Notes under the pieces: generated by a model
Seen by the model: only the letters and a program-made list of their open reading frames with translations
The model's database searches: none
Told to the model about the DNA's origin: nothing
NCBI GenBank assembly: GCA_947496555.1
Contig: CANMDH010000014.1
Location: 50,259-114,258, forward strand
Reading direction: 5' to 3'
DNA length: 64,000 nucleotides
DNA from: an uncultured Aquimarina sp.
GTDB lineage: Bacteria > Bacteroidota > Bacteroidia > Flavobacteriales > Flavobacteriaceae
In this document: piece after piece, positions 34,723 through 43,199 of the stretch
Position numbering within the stretch: position 1 is the first letter of the stretch
Layout: each line of letters begins with the position of its first letter
Translations under genes and position numbers: made by a program

Positions 34723-35172
34723 ATGGCAAAATCACAACAGACATTTAGTAAAATAGAAAAAGAGAAAAAGAAACAAAAAAAACGCGAGGAAAAACAAAAA
34801 AAGAAAGAAGAACGCAAAGCAAATTCTAATAAAGGAAGTGGTTTGGATAGTATGATTGCTTACGTTGATGAAAATGGTTTTCCTACGGATACTGCGCCAG
34901 ATCCCTCGAAAAAGAAAAAAATCAAAGCAGAGAATATAGAAATAGGCGTTCCGAAAAGTGAAAAAATACCTTTTGATCCCGTTCGAAAAGGTAAGATAGC
35001 CTTTTTTAATGACTCAAAAGGGTATGGTTTTATTAATGACGAAGAAACTCAAGAGCGTTATTTTGTTCATGTTAATGGTCTAATGCAAGAAGTTGTAGAA
35101 AACGATAAAGTTAGCTTTGAGCTTGAAAAAGGCCCCAAAGGTATGATTGCTGTTCGTGTAAAAAAGGTATAG
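34723..35172 (+). CDS. Cold-shock domain protein with basic N-terminal extension
   Basis: The 149-residue protein has a Lys/Glu-rich, probably helical N-terminus (residues 10-40), a linker, and a C-terminal cold-shock domain (about residues 85-149). The RNP motifs are modified but visible as GKIAFFNDSKGYGFIND and ERYFVHVNGL. It would bind single-stranded RNA or DNA, as a chaperone. This two-part design is common in Bacteroidota, where the short CspA form is often replaced. It is preceded by a long leader. Confidence 0.87.
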   Translation: MAKSQQTFSKIEKEKKKQKKREEKQKKKEERKANSNKGSGLDSMIAYVDENGFPTDTAPDPSKKKKIKAENIEIGVPKSEKIPFDPVRKGKIAFFNDSKGYGFINDEETQERYFVHVNGLMQEVVENDKVSFELEKGPKGMIAVRVKKV

Positions 35173-35192
35173 TAATATCTTACAATATACAT

Positions 35193-35993
35193 TTACAAAA
35201 TATCAGGATACCAATTTAGTTGCACTACTTCTATAGTAGAGTCTTTGGAAACGAGTTGCCTAAATTTATCAACATCACTCAGTCCTTCAGTTCCTCTATA
35301 ATGATAAGGGTATACTTGTTTTGGTTTAAACTCTAATACGGCATCTGCAGCACTTTCTACTGTCATGGTATATGGAAGATTCATGCATACAAAAGCTTTA
35401 TCAATGTATTTAAGAGCCCTCATTTCTGGAATGTCCTCAGTATCTCCAGAGAAGTAAATTCGTTCTTTATCCAGAGTGATTACGTATCCATTTCCTCTTC
35501 CTTTATCATGAAACTTCAGAGCTTCTTCTCTAAGGTTGTACATAGGAATTGCCTCGATGGATATTCCCTGAATCTCTTTTGTTTCTCCATTATTGATAAT
35601 CACAAGACGCTCTGTATAGGCTGCAGGAAGTTTTTCTGCCACTGCTTGTGGCACAACGACCTCTGCTTTGGAAAGATTTAGACTATCCAGTGTATCAATA
35701 TTCATGTGGTCGCCATGTATATCTGTAATAAGAACAATATTGGCCGGTTTTTTGCCCTCAAAAGCCTTTGCGCCGCCGTTGGGGTCAATATAAATGGTTT
35801 TTTCTTTCCATTGTATGATTGCAGTGGCATGACCAATTGGATCAATAACAATGTCATCTTCTTTCTTTTCTGAAACTTCTTGAACGTTCTCTTCTAATGT
35901 TTCATTAATTACTTCGGAATCTTCTTTTTTTTGTGACTTACAATTTGCAAGAAGCAAGCAAATTAATAAGAAACCAGGGATGTAAAGTTTCAT
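35193..35993 (-). CDS. MBL-fold metal-dependent hydrolase lipoprotein
   Basis: From the ATG at 35993 the product has 266 residues with a lipoprotein signal (LLLANCKSQ). The MBL motif is reduced: ITDIHGDHMN keeps HxDH in place of HxHxDH. The later GDTEDIPEMRAL and YPYHYRGTEG resemble the UPF0173/UlaG-like beta-lactamase-2 group. It is probably a periplasmic or outer-membrane-anchored hydrolase of unknown substrate. A non-homologous extension to 36047 is not used. It is convergent with the cold-shock gene. Confidence 0.82.
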   Translation of the reverse strand: MKLYIPGFLLICLLLANCKSQKKEDSEVINETLEENVQEVSEKKEDDIVIDPIGHATAIIQWKEKTIYIDPNGGAKAFEGKKPANIVLITDIHGDHMNIDTLDSLNLSKAEVVVPQAVAEKLPAAYTERLVIINNGETKEIQGISIEAIPMYNLREEALKFHDKGRGNGYVITLDKERIYFSGDTEDIPEMRALKYIDKAFVCMNLPYTMTVESAADAVLEFKPKQVYPYHYRGTEGLSDVDKFRQLVSKDSTIEVVQLNWYPDIL

Positions 35994-36156
35994 TTTAAGA
36001 CGATTTATGTGTTTATTAGCTCCAGAAAGATAAGAATAATCGTTCAACTAAACCACTCTGCACTAAAAGTGCAGAGGTTTTGATACGCAATAAATTGCTT
36101 TTTTGTTATTTGTTAAAAGTTATTAGGTTACAAGTATCAGGGACCGACATATAAAT

Positions 36157-36219
36157 AACTATTAACTTTTAACTATTAACTATTAACTTTTAACTTTTAA
36201 CTATTAACTTTTAACTATT
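36157..36219. repeat. Heptanucleotide tandem array AACT(A/T)TT, nine units
   Basis: Nine perfect-length 7-bp units follow one another: five AACTATT and four AACTTTT in the order A-T-A-A-T-T-A-T-A. It lies in the 343-base gap 35994-36336 between two minus-strand genes. The rest of that gap shows nothing I could identify; a short frame at 36218-36427 is a shadow of the TauE gene. Such an array is prone to copy-number change by slippage. Confidence 0.92.
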
Positions 36220-36336
36220 AACGAAATTGAAAACTAATTTTTTTCGAATTACTAAAGTACTGCAACAAAATTGCAGGGTCTTGAACCCAAATCTGAGACC
36301 AATAAAAGACATATGTATTTGGTTTTTTTCTTTGAT

Positions 36337-37092
36337 CTAACTGTCTAACCACAATTTGATTGCCATTGCAATCACCATAATGATTAGGAATATTTTTACG
36401 AGGCCATCTCCTTTTTTTACCGCCCATCTACTTGCAATCCATCCTCCTGTAGCATTCCCTAAGGCGAGAACAAAACCATATAGGTAATCGATTTGCTGAT
36501 TATAAGCAAAAATTGCCAGTGCAGCGATGGTATAAATAAACACTACAAGTACTTTTACAGCATTAGAAGCAACTAGGTTCATGTAGTTTATCGAAGTCAA
36601 TGCTAGTAGAATGAATATTCCGACCCCAGCTTGAATAAAACCGCCATATATCCCAATGAAGAAAAAGGCCAGTATAGATAGCCATAAATATTTTCCAGTG
36701 GTTCTTTCTATAAGATCTTCAATTTTTATTTTGGGTTTAAAAACCATAAAAAATACGACGACAACCATTACAATGGCCAAAATTTTGTTGAAAGTTTCTC
36801 CTTTGATATCTACTGCAATTTGGGCTCCGATAATAGATCCAATTAATGCTGAAATACCTAAATATAATCCAAAGGAAGAGGGTTGAATTCCTTTGCTTTT
36901 AAAACCGGCTATCGAAGTAATGCTTTGGATAAGGATCCCAATACGGTTTGTACCGTTGGCAACTGCAGGAGGTAATCCCATAAAAATAAGCATGGGTAAT
37001 GTTAGTAACGAGCCACCGCCCGCCATAGTATTAATTACACCGGCAACAAATCCGATTATAGCAAGTAGTATTAGTAGTAGCGTTTCGTTCAT
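36337..37092 (-). CDS. TauE/SafE family anion exporter
   Basis: The 251-residue protein has about eight transmembrane helices in two similar halves. The family signatures are AGVINTMAGGGSLLTLPMLI near residue 17 and GGFIQAGVGIFILLAL near residue 150. TauE/SafE proteins move sulfite, sulfoacetate or other small sulfur-containing or organic anions across the cytoplasmic membrane. A SulP transporter gene begins divergently 120 bases away, so both may handle sulfur anions; this is inference. Confidence 0.87.
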   Translation of the reverse strand: MNETLLLILLAIIGFVAGVINTMAGGGSLLTLPMLIFMGLPPAVANGTNRIGILIQSITSIAGFKSKGIQPSSFGLYLGISALIGSIIGAQIAVDIKGETFNKILAIVMVVVVFFMVFKPKIKIEDLIERTTGKYLWLSILAFFFIGIYGGFIQAGVGIFILLALTSINYMNLVASNAVKVLVVFIYTIAALAIFAYNQQIDYLYGFVLALGNATGGWIASRWAVKKGDGLVKIFLIIMVIAMAIKLWLDS

Positions 37093-37212
37093 TAAGCTAT
37101 GTTAGAACATCAAAATACATGATACTTGGTCTTCAAAAATAGATAAAACATCGAAATGATTTCATGAATTACAAATTCTTTTGGGATAAATTATCAACTG
37201 TTGTAGATTTAC

Positions 37213-38988
37213 GTGATCAACAAAAAAAATAGAAAAGTTAAAACACTACACAAAATAATTCCTGTTTTTCAATTCTTTTCGAATAAAGAATACAATACAT
37301 CTGTTTTTAAAAAAGATATTATTGCGGGTATAACTGTGGGAGTAATACTAATTCCTCAAGCTATTGCCTATGCATTACTAATGGGTGTTCCACCGATTTA
37401 TGGGTTGTATGCATGTTTGGTGCCATTAATTTTATATGCTTTCTTCGGTACTTCACGACAATTAAGTATAGGTCCTGTGGCTGTTACTGCTATTTTGGTG
37501 ATGAGTGGTGTAAGTCAATTAGCAGATCCTTTTACGGATAAATTTATCGAGCTTGTCTTGTTTGCAAGCCTTCTTATCGGTCTTCTTCAGATAATAATGA
37601 GTGTATTGCAGATGGGGTTTTTGGTAAATCTAATTTCGCAACCGGTAATCTCTGGTTTCATTTCGGCGGCTGCCATTATAATTATTGTTTCCCAACTTGA
37701 AGAGAGCCTTGGTTTTGATATCCCTGATTTTAAATATACACACGAAACTATTGGATATGCTATTAGTCATTTTTTGGATACCAATTGGATTACTTTTACT
37801 ATTTGTATAATTTCTATAGCAGTGATCATTCTCCTAAAAAAATGGAAACAGGCCTTTCCTGGGGCTTTAACTGTTCTAGTGTTGGCAACAGTTGCTACCT
37901 ATTTTTTTGAATTGAATGAAAAGGGAGTGGCAATTATTGAAGAAGTTCCAAAAGGATTGCCATCATTTATGATTCCCGAAATGAGCTATGAAACTATGAT
38001 AGCTCTTATTCCATCTGTTCTTACAGTTACTTTTATTGGGTATGTTGGTAGTATTGGTATTGCAAAATCAATGCAGATGAAAAATCGTGATCATGTGATT
38101 CGACCAAATCAAGAATTATTTGCTTTAGGAATAGCTAAGGTAATCGGAGCATTTTTTCAGGCAGTACCTTCTTCCGGCAGTTATAGTCGAACGGCAATTA
38201 ATGATGAAGCAGGAGGGAAAACTACCGTGTCGTCTATCATTACGGCGGTAATGGTGCTGTTGTCTGTATTGTTTCTCACTTCTTTTTTTCATTACATTCC
38301 AAAGGCAGTATTAGCGGCCATTATATTGGTCTCTGTATTTGGGTTGATTAATTATAGCGAAGCTAAATACTTATTCAAGCTGCGGCGACGAGATTTTATT
38401 GTAATGACCATCACGTTTTTTGGAACTTTGATTTTTGGGGTAGAGAATGGAATATTTATAGGAGTTATTCTTTCGTTTGTGTTTCTGCAATATTACAGTT
38501 CGCGCCCACATATTGCAGAGTTGGTTAATATACCGGGAACTTCATATTACCGAAATATTAATAGGTTTCCCGATGCTGTTCAATCAGAAGAGTATTTGAT
38601 TATTCGTTTTGATAATCAATTGTATTTTGGTAATGCAAGTTTTTTTAAAGATACCATACAAGAATATGTTTCTAGTCGAGAACAAGCTCCCAAATTCTTG
38701 ATACTCGATAATACCAATATGCATGATATCGATAGTACAGGGTTGCATGTTCTTGAAGATATTCATGAGTATTTAGATGATCTAGGGGTTCAATTGTTAA
38801 TGGTTGGAACTATTGGTCCGGTAAGGGATTTTCTTAAACGATCTGGTTTTACTGATAAACTGGGGGTAGCACATTATTATTTAACCATTTCAGACGCTGT
38901 AGCATATGCTGAAAATAAAATAAAGCATGAATCTATTCATGAAGCAGCTGTGCAATTTAATAAGAATAGAAGGTCGTTTCTGGATTAG
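37213..38988 (+). CDS. SulP family anion transporter with STAS domain
   Basis: The 591-residue protein has about 12 transmembrane helices with the SulP signature IAGITVGVILIPQAIAYALL near residue 39 and YSRTAINDEAGGKT in the middle. A C-terminal STAS domain (about residues 450-560) contains LDNTNMHDIDSTGLHVLEDI. It would import sulfate or bicarbonate. The start is GTG at 37213: a stop lies three codons upstream, and the next ATG would remove the first helix. It is divergent from the TauE/SafE gene. Confidence 0.9.
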   Translation: MINKKNRKVKTLHKIIPVFQFFSNKEYNTSVFKKDIIAGITVGVILIPQAIAYALLMGVPPIYGLYACLVPLILYAFFGTSRQLSIGPVAVTAILVMSGVSQLADPFTDKFIELVLFASLLIGLLQIIMSVLQMGFLVNLISQPVISGFISAAAIIIIVSQLEESLGFDIPDFKYTHETIGYAISHFLDTNWITFTICIISIAVIILLKKWKQAFPGALTVLVLATVATYFFELNEKGVAIIEEVPKGLPSFMIPEMSYETMIALIPSVLTVTFIGYVGSIGIAKSMQMKNRDHVIRPNQELFALGIAKVIGAFFQAVPSSGSYSRTAINDEAGGKTTVSSIITAVMVLLSVLFLTSFFHYIPKAVLAAIILVSVFGLINYSEAKYLFKLRRRDFIVMTITFFGTLIFGVENGIFIGVILSFVFLQYYSSRPHIAELVNIPGTSYYRNINRFPDAVQSEEYLIIRFDNQLYFGNASFFKDTIQEYVSSREQAPKFLILDNTNMHDIDSTGLHVLEDIHEYLDDLGVQLLMVGTIGPVRDFLKRSGFTDKLGVAHYYLTISDAVAYAENKIKHESIHEAAVQFNKNRRSFLD

Positions 38989-39008
38989 ACCGAAAAATGT
39001 TTGTCAAT

Positions 39009-39971
39009 TTACTCTTCGTACAAATATAGCTTCAGTCCCATGCCGTAATTGGTGTTGTTATTCTTTATTAGGTTGTTGTTTTTACTATATTCCGGATCAA
39101 AACGCTGCCAGGTTCTGTTTTTATAAAAAATTCTTCGGGTAAAGGTTTTGTAACCGTTTATTTTATCTGTAAAGGGTAATAAAGGTCTAAAAGTGGTCGA
39201 AACTTTAACAATCCCCTTTCTGGTTTCTACTTCATGATATTTTTTTGTTTGTTGAAGTTTTCCGTCTTTATCGGCATATCCCAGGACTTGTATGGATACG
39301 AACACCCCTTCTTTGGGAATATACACTTTATATTCTGAAACGTTCAGTTCAAAATTAGATTTATCTCTATTGTTTATCTTGAAAATAATGTCTTCATATG
39401 GCAAACGTTTTCCTGGAAAACTATTGTCATTACCATAAAACTGCATCTTGAAGAGTGTAGAGAATGGTTGATCTTTTGAAGCATTTCTATTTGACGACTC
39501 CACTTTAACAGGCAAATAAACGGAAGCTATCTTTGTTGGTTTTTGCGAGCTTTTTGGAAAGAAAACGGCAATTTCTGATTCTACGGTAGGCAACCAGGAT
39601 CTAAAATAGTCATTGTGCACCTCTGAAGCTAATTTCTTTGTCTTGTACTTTCTTTTCTTTTCTGCTGTAACCACAACTTCCTTTAATTCTGCCACATCCT
39701 GTACAAGTAATATTTGCTGCGGTAGTGATACTGTAGCAAGTGCCAATTCTTTATGACCCAAAGCAGAAATATATAAGGAGTCTATATCCGGATACCACTT
39801 TTTGGAAAATCTAAAATTACCATCGGCATCAGCAAAAGTTCCATTTCCATTACCAAAAGAAATAGTAGCATAAGAAATAGGGGACTTTTGTACAGAATCA
39901 AGTACGGTGTAGGTCTGTGAACAGACAATTTGTGCTAAAAAAAGCAGTAGTAGGGGAAACAGCTTTTTCAT
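39009..39971 (-). CDS. Secreted protein with carboxypeptidase-regulatory-like domain
   Basis: The 320-residue protein has a signal peptide (MKKLFPLLLLFLAQIVCSQ) and a CarboxypepD_reg-like domain (about residues 20-95, TFADADGNFRFSKKW). Directly after the domain comes VAELKEVVVTAEKKRKYK, which resembles the TonB-box position of SusC proteins, yet no plug or barrel follows. The C-terminal 200 residues are of unknown fold with beta-rich segments. This architecture is common in Bacteroidota without a known role. Confidence 0.75.
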   Translation of the reverse strand: MKKLFPLLLLFLAQIVCSQTYTVLDSVQKSPISYATISFGNGNGTFADADGNFRFSKKWYPDIDSLYISALGHKELALATVSLPQQILLVQDVAELKEVVVTAEKKRKYKTKKLASEVHNDYFRSWLPTVESEIAVFFPKSSQKPTKIASVYLPVKVESSNRNASKDQPFSTLFKMQFYGNDNSFPGKRLPYEDIIFKINNRDKSNFELNVSEYKVYIPKEGVFVSIQVLGYADKDGKLQQTKKYHEVETRKGIVKVSTTFRPLLPFTDKINGYKTFTRRIFYKNRTWQRFDPEYSKNNNLIKNNNTNYGMGLKLYLYEE

Positions 39972-40364
39972 GAGATTGATTGGGGGTTAAAAAAACTAAA
40001 GTAATAAAATATATTTAGACAAGTGCTATTATCATGCCAATCCATAGAAATGAGTGCTTAAAGTTTTTTTTGTTAACGTGTAAATAACCTACTGTTTCCG
40101 AAATTATTTTTATCTGTAAATGTTTGTTTTACAATTATTTAATATATTTTATTTAAACTTTTAGTTTATAATATGATTATTTTGTATGAACATTCAATTA
40201 ATTAAGTATATATAATTGTACTTTGAAAAATTAATTTAATTTTAACGTATAAATAGATAGACTTTCACTAATTTTGTATTTATTAATAATAAAGTATATA
40301 AAAATATACTATAAAGGTAAATAATATGTTTAAAGTATATTAATTTATATATAATTTCTTAGTT
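39972..40364. other. Very AT-rich region upstream of hipBA
   Basis: This 393-base gap is visibly poorer in G+C than its surroundings. It holds the hipB promoter and probably that of the divergent secreted-protein gene. TAATTTTG at 40269-40276 matches the Bacteroidota -7 box, but no good -33 element is at the right distance. The AGTATAT sites in the last 160 bases are listed separately. No gene is visible. Confidence 0.6.
40205..40340 (+). promoter_or_regulatory. Candidate HipB operators: AGTATAT half-sites
   Basis: AGTATAT occurs at 40205-40211, 40293-40299 and 40334-40340. The middle copy is paired with its complement ATATACT at 40304-40310 across four bases, a perfect 18-bp inverted repeat. 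HipB-type antitoxins autoregulate by binding inverted repeats upstream of their operon. The region is AT-rich, so chance matches are possible. Confidence 0.4.
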
Positions 40365-40697
40365 ATGGATTTTAATAGCCTTACGGACGAACAGGTATTA
40401 TTAGAGCTCACCCAAAGGGTAAGACAGCGACGACTAAATCTAAACATCACTCAGGAAGCGCTCTCAAAAAGAGCTGGTGTTCATGTACAAACAATTAAGA
40501 ATTTTGAATCTGGCAAAACAACTACTTTGCTGACATTTATACAGATATTACGAGCATTTGACGATCTAGAAGCGTTGGATTCTCTTTTTCCAACTCCAGG
40601 AATAAGCCCGATAGAACTTTTGAAATTAAAAGGTAAAGAACGTGAGCGTGCCTCATCTATAAGTAAAAAAAATAAAAACCAAGATCCAAAATGGTAG
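40365..40697 (+). CDS. hipB: HipB-like XRE antitoxin
   Basis: The 110-residue protein has an XRE-type helix-turn-helix in residues 13-70 (LNITQEALSKRAGVHVQTIK). The C-terminal tail is short and basic (KGKERERASSISKKNKN). As HipB it would bind and inhibit the HipA-type kinase and repress the operon. Its stop overlaps the ATG of the kinase gene by 7 bases, the standard toxin-antitoxin arrangement. Confidence 0.87.
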   Translation: MDFNSLTDEQVLLELTQRVRQRRLNLNITQEALSKRAGVHVQTIKNFESGKTTTLLTFIQILRAFDDLEALDSLFPTPGISPIELLKLKGKERERASSISKKNKNQDPKW

Positions 40698-41977
40698 ATG
40701 TAATTAAAATTACACTTTGGGGAGACGAACTAGGGGCTTTAAGTTGGGACAAAACAAGAAACTTTGCATCTTTTGAATTTTTCCCTTCTTTTCTTAATAA
40801 GAACCTGGATGTTTCACCTATACATATGCCTATCCGGTCTTCAGATAGGAAAATATATAGTTTTCCTAACCTAAATCAGGATACTTATAAGGGATTACCA
40901 GGGATGTTATCAGATGTATTGCCAGATGATTTTGGAAATCGCTTAATAAATCAATGGTTGGTTCTTAATAACATTCCCAGGTCAGAATTCACTCCGCTGG
41001 ATCGCCTCTGTTATATTGGTACCAGAGGAATGGGAGCTTTAGAATTTCAACCCGCAAAAAATGGTGAACACAAAGAAACAACAGCACTCGAGGTAGGTAA
41101 ATTAGCACAATTAGCAGAAAAGATTTTAAATACCCGTGAAAAGTTACAACTGAACCTCTCAGAAACCGAACATCTTACTGAATTGATCAAAGTAGGTACT
41201 TCTGCCGGGGGACAAAGAGCAAAAGCGATTATATCCTACAATTCAAAGACCAATGAGATTCGATCTGGGCAAGCCAATGCACCCAAAGGATTCGAACATT
41301 ATATTTTTAAATTTGATGGTGTGAATGATACTTCACTTGGGGATCCAATGGGATACGGTAGGATTGAATATGCATATTATCTGATGGCTTTGGACTGTGG
41401 AATTGAAATGGAAAAATCCATTCTTTTTGAAGAACATGATCGGGCACATTTTATGACCAAACGTTTTGATCGTATTGAGCATAATCAAAAAGTACATATG
41501 CAAACATTATGTTCTTTAGCACATTTTGATTACAAATCTCCTGGAGCCTATTCATATGAAAATGCATTTGAAATTATGCGCCAATTGCGGTTACCACATA
41601 CTGATGCAGTCCAACTATATAAAAGAATGTTATTTAATGTCATTGCGCGTAATCAGGATGATCATACTAAGAATATTTCTTTTTTGATGGATAAGCGAGG
41701 TGTTTGGAAACTTTCGCCAGCTTATGATGTTACGTATTCATATAATCCTTTGGGGATATGGACTAGTATGCACCAGATGTCTGTAAATGGTAAGCGAGAT
41801 GAGTTTGTAATGCAGGATATGATTAAGGTTGCAGACAAAATAAGCTATAAGAATCATAAAGAAAGTGTGCAAAAAATCACAGAAGTGATATCAAACTGGA
41901 AACAATATGCAAAAAATGCTGGAATTCCCAACGAACAAGCAGCTAAATTGGCTAAAGCGTTTAGGTTAGATCTTTGA
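40691..41977 (+). CDS. hipA: HipA-like serine/threonine kinase toxin
   Basis: The 428-residue protein has both HipA parts: the N-subdomain 1 (about residues 1-110, with GLPGMLSDVLPDDFGNRLIN) and the HipA C-terminal kinase domain. The Gly/Ser-rich loop is VGTSAGGQRAK (Ser171). The catalytic loop is NQDDHTKN (residues 321-328), and the metal-binding Asp is Asp346 in LSPAYDV. All key residues look intact, so it is probably active. E. coli HipA phosphorylates glutamyl-tRNA synthetase and causes persistence; the target here is unknown. The full-length form argues against the three-gene HipBST type. Confidence 0.9.
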   Translation: MVDVIKITLWGDELGALSWDKTRNFASFEFFPSFLNKNLDVSPIHMPIRSSDRKIYSFPNLNQDTYKGLPGMLSDVLPDDFGNRLINQWLVLNNIPRSEFTPLDRLCYIGTRGMGALEFQPAKNGEHKETTALEVGKLAQLAEKILNTREKLQLNLSETEHLTELIKVGTSAGGQRAKAIISYNSKTNEIRSGQANAPKGFEHYIFKFDGVNDTSLGDPMGYGRIEYAYYLMALDCGIEMEKSILFEEHDRAHFMTKRFDRIEHNQKVHMQTLCSLAHFDYKSPGAYSYENAFEIMRQLRLPHTDAVQLYKRMLFNVIARNQDDHTKNISFLMDKRGVWKLSPAYDVTYSYNPLGIWTSMHQMSVNGKRDEFVMQDMIKVADKISYKNHKESVQKITEVISNWKQYAKNAGIPNEQAAKLAKAFRLDL

Positions 41978-41996
41978 TCCCTTCTTAATTTAATAA

Positions 41997-42827
41997 ATGA
42001 AAAAAGCTATATACTTCATGCTCCTAAGTGCTGTATCATTTACAGCAATGAATTTAACCGTTAAGCACCTATCTCATTTTGGTGGCGGACAGCTAGTTTT
42101 GTTTAGAGCTTTTGGTTCGTTGTTTTTTACCATGAGTTACCTGTTGTGGCATAAGATTCCCATTTTTGGAAATCAAAAAAAATTATTGATCTATAGGGGA
42201 CTGGCCGGTGTAGCTTCGATGGCATTGTTTTTCGTGTCTGTGAATTATTTGCCTATTGGTTCAGCAGTTTCTTTACGATATATTTCTCCTATTTTCGCAA
42301 CTGTTTTGGCTGTTTTCTTCCTAAGAGAACGTGTAAAATCTATACAATGGCTATTTTTTCTAATGGCTTTTGGAGGGGTATTAATGATCAAAGGGTTCGA
42401 TCCCAATATAGACTCCTTTGGATTATTGTTGGTATTAGGTTCTGCACTTTTTAGTGGAATAGTATATGTTATAATTAATAAAATAGGGCATGGGGATCAT
42501 CCGGTGGTTATCGTAAATTACTTTATGTGGATTTCCTTGGTAGTGGGGGGTATGCTATCATTGTTTAACTGGACTACACCCATTGGGATTGAATGGATAA
42601 TACTACTTAGTCTGGGAGTCTTTGGATATTTTGGACAATTATTTATGACCAAAGCGTTTCAATCGCAAGCCACCAATAAAATAGTTTCTCTAAAATATGT
42701 AGAGGTTATTTTTACCATGGTCGCTGGCGTATTTTTATTTTCTGATAGTTATCCTTGGCTAAGCTTATTAGGAACGCTACTGGTAATAACCGGATTAGTA
42801 TTGAATATTTGGTACCGAAGTAGATAG
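41997..42827 (+). CDS. EamA-family DMT transporter
   Basis: The 276-residue membrane protein has ten predicted helices in two EamA repeats. Typical stretches are FTAMNLTVKHLSHFGGGQLV and AVSLRYISPIFATVLAVFFL near residue 86, and the second half ends FTMVAGVFLFSD. It is a drug/metabolite transporter whose substrate is unknown. It starts 19 bases after hipA and could be co-transcribed with it, although it is not a known part of such systems. Confidence 0.85.
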   Translation: MKKAIYFMLLSAVSFTAMNLTVKHLSHFGGGQLVLFRAFGSLFFTMSYLLWHKIPIFGNQKKLLIYRGLAGVASMALFFVSVNYLPIGSAVSLRYISPIFATVLAVFFLRERVKSIQWLFFLMAFGGVLMIKGFDPNIDSFGLLLVLGSALFSGIVYVIINKIGHGDHPVVIVNYFMWISLVVGGMLSLFNWTTPIGIEWIILLSLGVFGYFGQLFMTKAFQSQATNKIVSLKYVEVIFTMVAGVFLFSDSYPWLSLLGTLLVITGLVLNIWYRSR

Positions 42828-42828
42828 C

Positions 42829-43080
42829 TTAAGAGAAATCCTCTCGCAGATAAAACATCATTTTGGCCTTGTCAGCAAAGCTTTTTATGGTTATTATTTC
42901 ACCTGTTAGTTTATTGTAAATAACTTCGGCAAATAATAGATCAATGTAAAAAATACTATAGTAAAAATCTCGATTTTGATCGTTGATGGTGAAGAGGTGA
43001 ATGCCACGATTCCAGATGTCTCTATACTTTTCATCTAAGTGTTGAGCATTAAACTGTTGCTCCATAGTAGTTCTGTGCAT
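42829..43080 (-). CDS. Small hypothetical protein
   Basis: I do not recognise this 83-residue product. It contains KYRDIWNRGIHLFTINDQ and FYYSIFYIDLLFAEVIYNKL, with no signal peptide. The spacing of hydrophobic residues suggests a small alpha/beta fold. A second ATG at 43065 (MEQQFNAQHLDEKY) would give 78 residues and is equally plausible. It is convergent with the EamA gene, one base apart. Confidence 0.6.
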   Translation of the reverse strand: MHRTTMEQQFNAQHLDEKYRDIWNRGIHLFTINDQNRDFYYSIFYIDLLFAEVIYNKLTGEIITIKSFADKAKMMFYLREDFS

Positions 43081-43199
43081 AAGCTGTCAATTTTAAAAAG
43101 GGGTACACTAAACTACGGAAAAACCGTAATCTAACCAAAAAAAAGTTGTAATTAACACTTGAAAAACAGGATTTTAACAAATGTATCCCGAAATTGTAC

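Noticed and set aside
36157-36219. CRISPR array
   Set aside because: The array is a plain 7-bp tandem repeat without spacers, and no cas gene is in the window.
36218-36427. 69-residue minus-strand frame next to the heptamer array
   Set aside because: It overlaps the TauE/SafE 3' end in another frame and has no family features.
42829-43080. Antitoxin partner for the FRG protein
   Set aside because: It lies 120 bases downstream of the FRG gene with no overlap, and has no DNA-binding or antitoxin motif that I can see.
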